Shown: one piece after another, positions 9,330 through 17,652 of the stretch | Layout of the letters: each line of letters opens with the position of its first letter | How positions within the stretch are numbered: the first letter of the stretch is position 1 | Source: Pedobacter rhodius | Lineage (GTDB): Bacteria > Bacteroidota > Bacteroidia > Sphingobacteriales > Sphingobacteriaceae | DNA: 64,000 nt | Reading direction: 5' to 3' | Assembly: GCF_027213645.1 (NCBI RefSeq) | Contig: NZ_JAPWGL010000001.1 | Span: 1,240,001 to 1,304,000, forward strand | The notes under the pieces: generated by a model | Told to the model about the DNA's origin: nothing | Databases searched by the model: none | The model's input: only the letters and a program-made list of their open reading frames with translations | Translations under genes and position numbers: made by a program

Positions 9330-9418
9330 AGGATAAGGCGTAATGAATAAGGATTTCGGAGCCTATATTGTTTATCCTTATATTTTCATCTCAGCGATCA
9401 TCTTTATTCTTTGTTCAT
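9330..9418. repeat. Weak inverted repeat between converging genes
   Basis: AAAGGATAAGG and ATGAATAAGGA on the left face TTCATTCATCCTTTC on the right, giving an imperfect foldback in the gap between the Rieske gene and the PIN toxin. It resembles the other word-repeat hairpins of the window but I saw no second clear copy. Confidence 0.35.
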
Positions 9419-9847
9419 TCATCCTTTCTCTTTAATCAAATGCTTCTTGAAAAACGCCTGACAATTCAAAACCTCCATATCAGCGAAATAAAAATCTTCT
9501 ACATCTTCTGTGATGATGCATTTACAATCAACAGTTTCAGCAGCGTAATATTCTAAACCATCTTCAAAATCATGAATTGATTTATTCGATAAAGTATCAA
9601 AAACGTTCTTTGGTGAATTTCCGGCAATTTTAATGTGCTGACAAAGTAAATCTATTTTTTGTTTTGCCAATTGAGCTTTATGTTTTTTTTCTGCAAAGTA
9701 AAAAGCGATGGCTAAACAAAGCGGCGAGGTATATATTTCAAATTTTGGATGAGATGCCAGGCTTAGAATTCTCGAAGAATAAGGAAATAAAGGGTATTCC
9801 TTATTCAAAACAGAAACGAGCACATTGGCATCCAGAAATATCTTCAT
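9419..9847 (-). CDS. PIN-domain protein, probable VapC-like toxin
   Basis: A 142-residue PIN-fold protein, expected to be a Mg-dependent RNase toxin. FLDANVLV supplies Asp6, and the later acidic cluster is HDFEDGLEYYAA (Asp93-Asp96) and ITEDVEDFYF (Asp115/Asp118). The second acidic position common in VapC is not obvious in YTSPLCLAIAFYFAEKK, a variant I recall as typical of this Bacteroidota subfamily. The ATG is three bases after the stop of the upstream small gene, the usual antitoxin-toxin order, so both are in one operon. Substrate unknown. Confidence 0.8.
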   Translation of the reverse strand: MKIFLDANVLVSVLNKEYPLFPYSSRILSLASHPKFEIYTSPLCLAIAFYFAEKKHKAQLAKQKIDLLCQHIKIAGNSPKNVFDTLSNKSIHDFEDGLEYYAAETVDCKCIITEDVEDFYFADMEVLNCQAFFKKHLIKEKG

Positions 9848-9850
9848 TAA

Positions 9851-10111
9851 TTACTTTTTAGAAGAAAAGAATTCATCTTTAGATGTTTTACGAGATTTTT
9901 TTGGCGTTTTTTTATATTCTACTTCACCTTCAGCAACCATGCTTACCCAATCAGAAATAGGGTAATCTTCTAAAGATTTGTAATTGCTTGCTGTAACCTG
10001 AGTTAGTAAATGCTCAATTAAACGCGATAAACTGATGTTATTATCAGCAGCGAATTTTTTAGCCTTAGCTACCACATCCTGATTAAAACTTAAAGTTAGT
10101 TTCGCATCCAT
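9851..10111 (-). CDS. Antitoxin of the PIN toxin (DUF6364 / ribbon-helix-helix type)
   Basis: An 86-residue protein starting MDAKLTLSFNQDVVAKAKKF followed by NNISLSRLIEHLL: a beta strand then two helices, as in ribbon-helix-helix antitoxins of the DUF6364 type. The C-terminal third is basic and Lys/Ser-rich (TPKKSRKTSKDEFFSSKK) and probably wraps the toxin. It precedes the PIN gene by three bases and likely represses the operon; the upstream AT-rich 140 bp contain two ATACGTAA/TTTACGTATA-type words (about 10140-10175) that could be the operator. Confidence 0.75.
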   Translation of the reverse strand: MDAKLTLSFNQDVVAKAKKFAADNNISLSRLIEHLLTQVTASNYKSLEDYPISDWVSMVAEGEVEYKKTPKKSRKTSKDEFFSSKK

Positions 10112-10257
10112 AACATTCTATTTATAAACAAATATAATTATTTTACGTATAATTAAAAATGTCTATACGTAAAAAAGCAACTCAAACCATTGAATTGCTT
10201 TTCATAATTTTATTGCGGTAGGTTTTACTTTTAGTCTTTAAGCTTTTCTCTTTCTGC

Positions 10258-11139
10258 TTAAAGATAAATTTCTTTCCTTGCTGATGCCAACGTATTTTTC
10301 AATAAACCGACAATCGTCATTAAACCAACACCACCCGGAACTGGCGTAATGTAAGATGCTTTTGGCGCTACGTTTTCAAAATCTACATCACCATAAAGTT
10401 TGAAACCAGATTTAGTTTCGGCAGAAGTTTCGCGGTTAATACCAACATCAATAATTATTGCACCTGGTTTAACCATATCGGCCGTAATGAAGTTCTTTTT
10501 ACCAATCGCAGCGATGATAATATCTGCCTGTAAAACCTGTTCTTTTAAATCTTTTGTACGAGAGTGTGTAAGCGTTACCGTACAATTGCCCGGGTTTGCG
10601 TTACGGCCCATCAAAATACTCATCGGACTGCCAACAATATTACTCCTGCCAACCACAACACAATGCATACCAGTAGTGTCAATATTGTATTCTTGCAGCA
10701 TCAATAAAATTCCGTAAGGCGTTGCAGGGATGAAACAAGGCAGATTACGCATCATTCTGCCCAAGTTAACAGGATGAAAGCCATCTACATCTTTACGGTA
10801 ATCAATCGTTTCAGTAACTTTTTCAGGGTCGATATGCTTTGGTAAAGGTAATTGAACAATTAATCCATCAACATCAGCATCTTGATTAATTTCTTCAATT
10901 TTTGCTAAAAGTTCAGCTTCAGTAACCGAATTATCGTACCTGTGAAGTGAAGATTTAAAACCTACCTTTTCACAGTTTTTCATCTTACTGGCAACATAAG
11001 TTTCGCTGCCACCATCGTTACCGACTAAAATGGCAACCAAGTGGGGTTTGCGACCACTTTTACTTAAAAATTCTGCAGCCTCTTCAGCAATCTGAACTTT
11101 AACTTTTTCTGATACGTATTTACCGTCTAATAATTTCAT
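10258..11139 (-). CDS. folD: Bifunctional methylenetetrahydrofolate dehydrogenase / methenyltetrahydrofolate cyclohydrolase
   Basis: A 293-residue cytoplasmic enzyme of one-carbon metabolism making 10-formyl-THF from 5,10-methylene-THF with NADP. Family blocks present: [14 protein letters not shown] (catalytic Lys), [36 protein letters not shown] (nucleotide loop) and [11 protein letters not shown] near the C-terminus. Length is standard. It lies downstream of lepA on the same strand with 87 bp between, filled by a word repeat. Confidence 0.96.
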   Translation of the reverse strand: MKLLDGKYVSEKVKVQIAEEAAEFLSKSGRKPHLVAILVGNDGGSETYVASKMKNCEKVGFKSSLHRYDNSVTEAELLAKIEEINQDADVDGLIVQLPLPKHIDPEKVTETIDYRKDVDGFHPVNLGRMMRNLPCFIPATPYGILLMLQEYNIDTTGMHCVVVGRSNIVGSPMSILMGRNANPGNCTVTLTHSRTKDLKEQVLQADIIIAAIGKKNFITADMVKPGAIIIDVGINRETSAETKSGFKLYGDVDFENVAPKASYITPVPGGVGLMTIVGLLKNTLASARKEIYL

Positions 11140-11142
11140 TTC

Positions 11143-11219
11143 CTAAGTATCAAGTATCAAGTATTAAGTATCAAGCTTGGCAAACGTCTTGCTACTTGAT
11201 ACTCATATCTCGTTACTAA
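11143..11219. repeat. AAGTATC word repeat (copy D1)
   Basis: Tandem AAGTATC/AAGTATT heptamers, then TACTTGATACTCAT and TCTCGTTACTAA. The 17-nt word AAGTATTAAGTATCAAG at 11159-11175 recurs exactly, in the opposite orientation, at 22011-22027, and the trailing TCTCGnTACTAA is also shared. It occupies the lepA-folD gap. Confidence 0.65.
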
Positions 11220-11226
11220 TAATCTA

Positions 11227-13014
11227 TTAATCCAATTTCAAAACTGCCATAAACGCTGTTTGCGGAATCTCTACATTTCCAACCTGGCGCATACGTTTTT
11301 TACCTTTTTTCTGCTTTTCCAATAACTTACGTTTACGGGAAATATCGCCACCGTAACATTTAGCCGTAACATCTTTACGTAAAGCACTAAGCGTTTCGCG
11401 GGCAATAACTTTAGCACCTATAGATGCCTGTATTTTAATTTCGAACTGCTGACGAGGGATTAACTCTCTCAATTTTTCGCAGATTTTCTTTCCGAAATCG
11501 TAAGCATTACTGCGGTGAATTAATGAAGATAAAGCATCAACAGGCTCATCATTTAATAACATATCCAAACGAACCAAATCCGACTTACGATAACCTGTTT
11601 GGTGATAATCAAAAGAGGCATAGCCTTTAGAAATCGTTTTCAGTTTATCATAAAAATCGAATACAATTTCGCCCATTGGCATTTCGAACACCAATTCAAC
11701 TCTGTCAGATGTGAGGTAGGATTGATTGACAATAATTCCACGTTTTTGGATACAAAGCGACATCACAGGACCAACAAATTCGGCCTTAGTGATGATGTTT
11801 GCCTTAATATACGGCTCTTCTACAGAATCCAATTTACTTGGGTCAGGCAAATCTGATGGATTATTTACAATAATTTCATCACCTTTTGTAGTGTGCGCGA
11901 TGTATGATACGTTTGGAACCGTCGTAATTACGGTCATATCGAATTCACGCTCCAAACGTTCCTGGATAATTTCCATATGCAGCATGCCCAAGAATCCGCA
12001 ACGGAAACCAAAGCCCAAAGCTGCTGAACTTTCTGGTTCGAAAACAATAGACGCATCATTCAATTGCAACTTGTGCATTGCTTCGCGAAGTTCTTCAAAC
12101 TCGTCGGTATCAACAGGATAAATACCTGCGAAAACCATTGGTTTTACTTCCTCAAATCCTTGAATTGCATCTAATGATGGCCTTGCAGTAGTGGTAATCG
12201 TATCACCAACTTTTACTTCTCTGGCTTCTTTAATTCCAGAGATAATATAGCCCACATCACCGGTTTTAACTACGCTACGTGGTGCCATATCAAGTTTCAA
12301 AATACCCACCTCATCAGCTAAGTATTCTTTCCCTGTATTGATGAATTTTACTTTATCACCTTTTTTAATTTCGCCGTTAACAACCTTGTAATAAGCAATA
12401 ATACCTCTGAATGAATTAAAAACAGAGTCGAAAATTAAGGCTTGTAATGGTGCATCTGGGTCGCCAACAGGTGCAGGAACACGGTCCACAATGGCCTGAA
12501 TAATATCAGGAATACCCATACCTGTTTTGCCTGATGCAGGAATAATATCTTCGCGTTTACAGCCGATTAAATCAATAATCTGGTCTTTCACTTCCTCGGG
12601 CATCGCCCCCGGCAAATCCATTTTATTTAAAATTGGGATAATTTCAAGGTCGTGTTCCAAAGCTAAATATAAGTTCGAAATCGTTTGAGCCTGAATCCCT
12701 TGCGATGCATCAACAATAAGCAAGGCACCCTCGCAAGCCGCTATAGAACGCGAAACTTCATAAGAAAAATCTACGTGTCCGGGTGTATCAATTAAGTTAA
12801 AATTGTACTCAATATCCCCAACTTTGTAGTTCATTTGTATGGCATGACTTTTAATTGTAATGCCCCTCTCGCGCTCCAAATCCATGTTGTCGAGTAATTG
12901 CGCCTGCGCTTCACGCTGCGAAATCGTCGCTGTATATTCTAATAACCTATCGGCCAGCGTGCTCTTACCATGGTCGATATGTGCAATAATGCAAAAATTA
13001 CGTATATGCTTCAT
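11227..13014 (-). CDS. lepA: Translation elongation factor 4
   Basis: A 595-residue ribosome-associated GTPase that back-translocates or rescues stalled ribosomes. It shows the canonical start [19 protein letters not shown], switch [16 protein letters not shown], and the LepA C-terminal domain ending with [18 protein letters not shown]. Length fits the family (about 595-600). A TATCTTTG promoter element lies only a few bases upstream of the ATG (13022-13029), suggesting a very short leader. Confidence 0.97.
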   Translation of the reverse strand: MKHIRNFCIIAHIDHGKSTLADRLLEYTATISQREAQAQLLDNMDLERERGITIKSHAIQMNYKVGDIEYNFNLIDTPGHVDFSYEVSRSIAACEGALLIVDASQGIQAQTISNLYLALEHDLEIIPILNKMDLPGAMPEEVKDQIIDLIGCKREDIIPASGKTGMGIPDIIQAIVDRVPAPVGDPDAPLQALIFDSVFNSFRGIIAYYKVVNGEIKKGDKVKFINTGKEYLADEVGILKLDMAPRSVVKTGDVGYIISGIKEAREVKVGDTITTTARPSLDAIQGFEEVKPMVFAGIYPVDTDEFEELREAMHKLQLNDASIVFEPESSAALGFGFRCGFLGMLHMEIIQERLEREFDMTVITTVPNVSYIAHTTKGDEIIVNNPSDLPDPSKLDSVEEPYIKANIITKAEFVGPVMSLCIQKRGIIVNQSYLTSDRVELVFEMPMGEIVFDFYDKLKTISKGYASFDYHQTGYRKSDLVRLDMLLNDEPVDALSSLIHRSNAYDFGKKICEKLRELIPRQQFEIKIQASIGAKVIARETLSALRKDVTAKCYGGDISRKRKLLEKQKKGKKRMRQVGNVEIPQTAFMAVLKLD

Positions 13015-13319
13015 ATTTGCGCAAAGATATAGTTTTTAATGGAAAATGTAGGATGGAAAAACAGAATGGTAAATTGCTGAATTTTGATGATTTTAAAAGC
13101 AAAGCCTGTATTTTTCGGTTACCTCAGCCTTACTTTTCTCCTTTTTTTGAGTATTATCAGAAGATTAAAATTTGCACTAAAAAAGTATGCCGTTCCAATC
13201 AGGTTTATGTATTTTAATGTTGTAATTCGTCGAAAGGTTTCCTTTCATCAGCCTATGCTATTAGTAGAGTAACAATACAACAATTAAACCATCTAATACT
13301 CATCCAAACAAAACTGAAC
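13015..13319. other. Intergenic region between lepA and the ABC genes
   Basis: About 305 bp with no convincing gene. It contains the lepA -7 element and a degenerate copy of the ATGGATG word repeat (GGAAAATGTAGGATGG, then AGAATGGTAAATTG, 13035-13075). The short frames here have no family similarity or start context. Confidence 0.6.
13022..13029 (-). promoter_or_regulatory. Bacteroidota -7 element for lepA
   Basis: TATCTTTG on the minus strand matches the TAnnTTTG consensus. No clear TTG lies about 19 nt upstream. It ends only eight bases before the lepA ATG, so transcription from it would start two to five bases before the start codon. Confidence 0.5.
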
Positions 13320-13946
13320 TTGTTAAGCTTAACTAACATCAATAAAAAATACGGTAGCCACGAAGTGCTGAACATTAGTGAATGGAGGATTGATAATGGA
13401 ATACATTGGTTAAAAGGTGGCAATGGAACGGGTAAATCGACCTTATTTCGAATCATTTCTGGACAAATACCTTTCGATGGCGAAGTAGAGTTGAACGGCA
13501 TAAATCTGAAAAAAGAACCAATTAAATTTCGCTCGAAAATCAGTTTCGCTGAAGCTGAACCTCAATATCCTTTATTTATTACAGGAAATGAACTGATAGA
13601 TTTTTATACTGAAACCCGCAATACTCAAAGAAAACAAGCTGATGAACTTGCTGATTACTTTGAAATGTCTGCCTTTCTGTATAATAAAATTGGTATTTAT
13701 TCCAGCGGGATGCTGAAAAAACTTTCTTTGATTTGCGCATTCATTGGAAACCCGGATTTATACATTTTGGATGAACCACTAATTACAATTGATATCGCTT
13801 CAGCAGATAAACTATATTGCTTGATTAGAGAAATGGCTGTTCAGGGAAAATCATTTCTCTTATCTTCTCATCAAGAAGTTAGCAGCGATAAACTGAAATT
13901 AGATACCGTACTCCAAATCATTGATAAACAAATTGTTCAACTTTAA
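13320..13946 (+). CDS. ABC transporter ATP-binding protein
   Basis: A 208-residue ABC ATPase: Walker A GGNGTGKST (about residues 40-48), a signature loop read as YSSGMLKKLSL (SSGM instead of LSGGQ), Walker B LYILDEP and the switch SSHQE, where Gln replaces the usual His-Asp context. The start is probably TTG 13320, as no ATG precedes MLSLTNINKKYG. Its stop abuts the ATG of the membrane protein, so the pair is an export-type (ABC-2-like) system. Substrate unknown; the SSGMLKKLSL loop is typical of ABC-2 type exporters. Confidence 0.85.
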   Translation: MLSLTNINKKYGSHEVLNISEWRIDNGIHWLKGGNGTGKSTLFRIISGQIPFDGEVELNGINLKKEPIKFRSKISFAEAEPQYPLFITGNELIDFYTETRNTQRKQADELADYFEMSAFLYNKIGIYSSGMLKKLSLICAFIGNPDLYILDEPLITIDIASADKLYCLIREMAVQGKSFLLSSHQEVSSDKLKLDTVLQIIDKQIVQL

Positions 13947-15041
13947 ATGCTGAAGTTATTAATTAATAGTTTAGCGAAAGAATTCTATCAGCAACACGCT
14001 GGATTTTTTCTGGTTGGGATTTATATTTTATTCGGCGTGGTAGAACCATCGCAATTAATCGGCTATCAAAAAGCTTTGCTTTTGGCAGGTATTTCTTCGC
14101 CGATTGGTTTGGCAATTGTATTTATCTCGTGGCTTTTGTATTCATTAAAAGCATATTTCTTCATCAAACAGAAGCTTTTACAAGCTAAGTATGATTTCGT
14201 AAGTGAAACAACGGCTTTAAATATTGATACTCAATTGAAATTATGGCTAAGATTATATTTAGTAATACTTGCCCCAATTTTAATCTATGTTTTTCTATTA
14301 ATCGGCTTAAGTTTCATCTATCATCTTTATTTAAGTATCGTAAGCATTTTAATAATTTTTCCGGCTTTGATTTATGGTTTATCATGGCGAACCTATCAAT
14401 CGTTAACTTTTGGCTTTCTTAAACAGGAAAGGCAAATCATAAATTTTGGTTTTAAATTCAAGAAGCCTTTCTTTTCCTGGCCGTTATTTCATTTGTTTAA
14501 CGAGCAACCTTTAATGTTGCTGATGTGCAAATTATTATCACTCGTTTTCTTCAAAGGAATGTTGTGGATGTTTGCTGACATAGGAAATGGTATTCGGGTT
14601 TTATTGGTTGCAATGTTAGCATCAATTTTATGCCATGCAACACTGGTTTTCACTTTGTTGAAATTCGATACAGAATATCTTAACTTCAGTAAAAGTCTTG
14701 AAATATCGGTGTACAAAAGACTTCTAAATTGGCTGTTGGTTTTTATAATTATTTTAGTTCCAGAATGGATATTTCTGATATCGGCATCTCATTTTGATTT
14801 ATATTCGATTGCAAATGGTTTTGTATTCGGACTATCGGGATTAATATTTCTCCTAACCTTATCATATATAGTAAAGTTGAATATGGATAATTACCTAAAA
14901 TGGCTGTTATTCTTTTTCTTTGCTTCGATGTGGGCAATTCTTGGGCACTATTACCTTTTATTCTGCTTGGCCTTATTAGTTACCTGCACATTATATTATG
15001 TGATGATGTTTAACAAAACCGACTTAAAAGGGATAGAATAA
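13947..15041 (+). CDS. Multi-pass membrane protein, permease of the adjacent ABC ATPase
   Basis: A 364-residue, strongly hydrophobic protein with roughly eight to ten predicted membrane segments (for example LLLAGISSPIGLAIVFISWL, LVILAPILIYVFLLIGLSFI, LLVFIIILVPEWIFLISA, WLLFFFFASMWAILG). I recognise no named family. The ATG follows the ATPase stop with no gap, so the two are translated together and probably form one transporter. The substrate cannot be inferred; neighbours (lepA, a MATE exporter) give no clue. Confidence 0.75.
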   Translation: MLKLLINSLAKEFYQQHAGFFLVGIYILFGVVEPSQLIGYQKALLLAGISSPIGLAIVFISWLLYSLKAYFFIKQKLLQAKYDFVSETTALNIDTQLKLWLRLYLVILAPILIYVFLLIGLSFIYHLYLSIVSILIIFPALIYGLSWRTYQSLTFGFLKQERQIINFGFKFKKPFFSWPLFHLFNEQPLMLLMCKLLSLVFFKGMLWMFADIGNGIRVLLVAMLASILCHATLVFTLLKFDTEYLNFSKSLEISVYKRLLNWLLVFIIILVPEWIFLISASHFDLYSIANGFVFGLSGLIFLLTLSYIVKLNMDNYLKWLLFFFFASMWAILGHYYLLFCLALLVTCTLYYVMMFNKTDLKGIE

Positions 15042-15047
15042 TAAAGT

Positions 15048-15130
15048 CGTCATGGCGAGGGCACGAAGCAATCTTCCACTCTCGTTAAGCTAGCTATAGC
15101 ATTAAGATTGCTTCGTGCCTCGCGATGACG
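15048..15130. repeat. Long near-perfect inverted repeat, GTCATTGCGAGGCACGAAGC family (copy B1), possible bidirectional terminator
   Basis: The left arm CGTCATGGCGAGGGCACGAA plus GCAATCTT pairs with AAGATTGC plus TTCGTGCCTCGCGATGACG, about 27 bp with two or three mismatches and a 28-nt loop. It lies exactly between two converging genes (permease stop 15041, MATE stop 15137). GCTTCGTGCCTC recurs at 45501-45512, and related arms occur at 16804, 18204 and 21202. Confidence 0.75.
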
Positions 15131-15136
15131 GAAAAA

Positions 15137-16561
15137 TTAAACCATTGTTTTCTTCCATTTACCTTTTTTAAATAAGATAAATGCTGCAACGGCGATACCA
15201 GCTTCGGCAGTTGGAATGGCGATGAAAACCCCAGTCGGTCCCATTTCTAAATATTTAGCGAGGAGATAAGCCAGTGGAATTTGGAATAGCCAAAAGGCAA
15301 AAATATTAATCTTAGTTGGTGTCCAGGTATCGCCTGCGCCATTAAATGCACTGCTGAAAACCATTGCTGCACCATAAATTACAAAACCAACACTCAATAT
15401 TTTTAGGGCACGACTTGCAATCTCAATTACTTTTATATCAGAAGTGAAGAATGAGGCAAATAAATGCCCGCAGGTCAAAAACACCACGCTAACAACAGCC
15501 ATGAAAATGATGATGTATTTTAAGGTTTGATAAACGGATTGCTCAGCTCTATCCACATGGCCTGCGCCTAAATTTTGCCCCACTAATGTTGCCGCTGCAT
15601 TGCTTAATCCCCAGGCTGGCAATAAAAAGAACATCATTAATCTAAGTGCGGTTTGATAACCAGCAGAGCCCTCATCGCCACCGGTAGTGGCAACCAACTC
15701 CGCTAAAAATACCCAGCTACAACTTGCAATTACAAATTGAAAAATAGCAGGGGCAGCAATTTTTACAATAGCTTTGATTTGTTCGAAATCCGGAATAAAA
15801 TGGTTCAGCCGAATTTTTAATGCATTTTTTCCATTGAATAAATTATAAACCTGGTACGTAACACCTAATCCGCGGCCAATGGTAGTTGCTATCGCCGCAC
15901 CTGTTAAGCCAAACGCCGGTATTGGTCCGAAACCATTAATTAAAACAGGGCAGAGAATAATATTCGCTAGGTTAGCTATCCACAAACTTCTCATTGCAAT
16001 TGCTGCATTGCCAGCACCTCTGAAAATACCGTTAATTAAAAATAACAGGACGATAATGATACTTCCACCCATCATAATACGAACGAAATTGGTACCATGT
16101 TCTGCGGTTTCGGTTGAGGCGCCCATTAATAGAAGAATGTCTTTTGCATAAATTAATCCGGCAATGCTGATAATAATATTTACCGCAACTGCAATCACAA
16201 TGGTTTGCATACCAGCTTTTGCTGCAGCTTCCGGGTTTTTCTCGCCAATTCTTCGTGCCACGACTGCCGTCGCTGCCATGCTTAACCCAACGGCTAATGA
16301 ATAAATAATAGTTAAAACTGATTCTGTTAAACCTACTGTTTGTATTGCATTACTACTGTTCTTTAAGTGACCAACAAAGTATAAATCGACTAATGCGAAA
16401 ACCGATTCCATCGCCATCTCCAACATCATTGGAATGGCTAACAGAATAATTGCCCGTTTGATGCTTATTGAAGTTAAATCTACTTCGTGACCTTTTAAAG
16501 ATTGCACAAGTACATCAAAAAAAGAAGATAGTTTGCCCTGTGTCTTTACTGACTGTGACAT
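15137..16561 (-). CDS. MATE family efflux transporter
   Basis: A 474-residue multidrug/toxin extrusion antiporter of the inner membrane, with about 12 membrane helices in two related halves (IKRAIILLAIPMMLEMAMES and IVKIAAPAIFQFVIASCSWV open each half). Conserved MATE features are LVDLYFVGHL, GLTESVLTIIYSLAVGLSMA and AATLVGQNLGAG. ATG 16561 was chosen; an upstream in-frame ATG at 16606 would add 15 residues with no family match. The gene has a recognisable promoter about 145 bp upstream and a structured leader. Substrate not predictable. Confidence 0.9.
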   Translation of the reverse strand: MSQSVKTQGKLSSFFDVLVQSLKGHEVDLTSISIKRAIILLAIPMMLEMAMESVFALVDLYFVGHLKNSSNAIQTVGLTESVLTIIYSLAVGLSMAATAVVARRIGEKNPEAAAKAGMQTIVIAVAVNIIISIAGLIYAKDILLLMGASTETAEHGTNFVRIMMGGSIIIVLLFLINGIFRGAGNAAIAMRSLWIANLANIILCPVLINGFGPIPAFGLTGAAIATTIGRGLGVTYQVYNLFNGKNALKIRLNHFIPDFEQIKAIVKIAAPAIFQFVIASCSWVFLAELVATTGGDEGSAGYQTALRLMMFFLLPAWGLSNAAATLVGQNLGAGHVDRAEQSVYQTLKYIIIFMAVVSVVFLTCGHLFASFFTSDIKVIEIASRALKILSVGFVIYGAAMVFSSAFNGAGDTWTPTKINIFAFWLFQIPLAYLLAKYLEMGPTGVFIAIPTAEAGIAVAAFILFKKGKWKKTMV

Positions 16562-16702
16562 ATATAAATGTATAATATAATGAATAAACCAATAGATAGG
16601 CAGCAAAGCTACACATATCTGAAACTGAAATGGGAGGGAATCCTTGGTTGCTTAGAACCTCAAACGGATTGCAGATACTATCATGGTTCTGTTCTTTTTG
16701 AT
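16562..16702 (-). promoter_or_regulatory. Long structured 5' leader of the MATE gene (candidate cis-regulatory RNA)
   Basis: From the predicted start of transcription (near 16702) to the ATG there are about 140 nt without a gene. Read on the minus strand it holds a hairpin, AATCC...GGATT enclosing GGTT-CTAAGC-AACC, and flanking words ATCTG and CAGAT that could close it. It does not match the core of a riboswitch class I know. A structured regulatory leader is an inference. Confidence 0.4.
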
Positions 16703-16706
16703 AAGG

Positions 16707-16735
16707 CAAAGATAAATAAATTTTCTAATTGTCAA
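16707..16735 (-). promoter_or_regulatory. Promoter of the MATE gene
   Basis: On the minus strand TTG (16733-16735), an 18-nt spacer and TATCTTTG (16707-16714), a good match to the Bacteroidota housekeeping promoter. Confidence 0.75.
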
Positions 16736-16803
16736 ATTTTGATGACTGATTTTTGAAGTGTTGATTAATTTGAAACAATTAATAGATAATATAATAGCTG
16801 GTC

Positions 16804-16898
16804 AGTCATTTCAACTGGAGCGAAGCGCAATAGAGAAATCTTTGAACATCGCTATTGCGTTTATTCCGAAGATTTCTCGGCTTTGCTCGAAATGACGA
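16804..16898. repeat. Inverted repeat of the GTCATT...AATGACG type (copy B2)
   Basis: AGTCATTTCAACTGGAGCGA and AGAGAAATCTT on the left face AAGATTTCTCGGCTTTGCT and CGAAATGACG on the right. It ends just past the thioesterase stop, again at a gene end. The outer words GTCATT/AATGAC and GAGCGAAG/CTTTGCTC are the best-paired. Confidence 0.6.
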
Positions 16899-16908
16899 CT
16901 TACCAATA

Positions 16909-17328
16909 TTATATACTATACGCCTTTATCATTTCTTCAGTCACCTTTGTGCCGCGGCTGGTATTTAAATCAATCAATACGTAATCAAAAGTCCCATCAG
17001 AGGCTACTTTTCCGGTTTTTTTATTGATGATTTCAAACTGCACTGAGCAGCCTTTATCATGCATGGTCAAAATACCTGTGCGTATTAACATCAAATCATT
17101 CATTAAAAGCGGGCGCTTGAAATTAATATCGACATGACTAACGACCCAGCCTAAACCTTGCTTGGTGAAATGCTCCCAGGGCATTCCATAGAATTTTTCC
17201 ATTTGCTCGTAACGGGCTGCCAATACATAATCCAGGTATTTGCTGTTATGTACATGGTTGAACATGTCTATATCATCGGGACGTACACGTAATTCACTTT
17301 CGAAAATGCTAAATTGATTCTTTTCCAA
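16909..17328 (-). CDS. Acyl-CoA thioesterase, hot-dog fold (YbgC/FadM type)
   Basis: A 139-residue hot-dog-fold enzyme expected to hydrolyse acyl-CoA or acyl-ACP thioesters. The segment RPDDIDMFNHVHNSKYLDYV carries the Asp of the 4-hydroxybenzoyl-CoA thioesterase group and the conserved HVHNSKYL. VVSHVDINFKRPLLMNDLM follows. Length is typical. A TACTTTTG -7 element lies 17 bases upstream (17345-17352), and the gene is divergent from the small gene at 17441. Physiological substrate unknown. Confidence 0.85.
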   Translation of the reverse strand: MEKNQFSIFESELRVRPDDIDMFNHVHNSKYLDYVLAARYEQMEKFYGMPWEHFTKQGLGWVVSHVDINFKRPLLMNDLMLIRTGILTMHDKGCSVQFEIINKKTGKVASDGTFDYVLIDLNTSRGTKVTEEMIKAYSI

Positions 17329-17344
17329 GGGTAGATGTTTTTTG

Positions 17345-17352
17345 CAAAAGTA
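17345..17352 (-). promoter_or_regulatory. -7 element upstream of the thioesterase
   Basis: TACTTTTG on the minus strand matches TAnnTTTG; no clear -33 TTG was seen. Confidence 0.45.
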
Positions 17353-17404
17353 TTAATTAAGCTTGAATGTAAAGTATTACCGGCAAAATGCAATAATTAA
17401 TGTA

Positions 17405-17433
17405 TTGTATTACTGACTATTTTTGTATTTTTG
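17405..17433 (+). promoter_or_regulatory. Promoter of the small gene at 17441
   Basis: TTG (17405-17407), an 18-nt spacer and TATTTTTG (17426-17433). A second TATTTTTG lies at 17418-17425. Transcription from the better-spaced one would begin within a few bases of the ATG at 17441. Confidence 0.6.
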
Positions 17434-17440
17434 ATATTAG

Positions 17441-17644
17441 ATGGGAAAGCTTAAGTTATATGACATTACAATTCCACGCGAAACCATAGTTGAGGAACGT
17501 GAGGATGTTTATTTGAGCCGTACCCCCGAGCAGCGTTTTTTTAGTGTTCTACAGCTTAATTACATTTCGGTTACTATGAACGGTGGTAAGCCATTAAAAT
17601 TTCCAAAAGGTAAAGGGCTTGTAATCTGCAAGCCTACCATATAA
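17441..17644 (+). CDS. Small conserved-looking protein, partner of the decayed nucleotidyltransferase
   Basis: A 67-residue cytoplasmic protein starting MGKLKLYDITIPRETIVEE and ending PKGKGLVICKPTI. I do not recognise a named family. Its own promoter is good, and eight bases after its stop begins a nucleotidyltransferase-fold gene in the same orientation, so the pair looks like a small-partner plus nucleotidyltransferase operon. Such pairs are sometimes toxin-antitoxin modules; that reading is inference. The frame is intact although the partner is broken. Confidence 0.6.
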   Translation: MGKLKLYDITIPRETIVEEREDVYLSRTPEQRFFSVLQLNYISVTMNGGKPLKFPKGKGLVICKPTI

Positions 17645-17652
17645 TTGCTTTA

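Noticed and set aside
11726..12121. 131-codon frame opposite lepA
   Set aside because: It is antisense to a clear lepA frame, has no family features and no start context.
16562..16735. SAM-I or TPP riboswitch in the MATE leader
   Set aside because: Isolated words such as AGCAACC and GAACCT resemble parts of these classes, but the core motifs (GGAGGGA and CUGAGA) and their spacing are not there.
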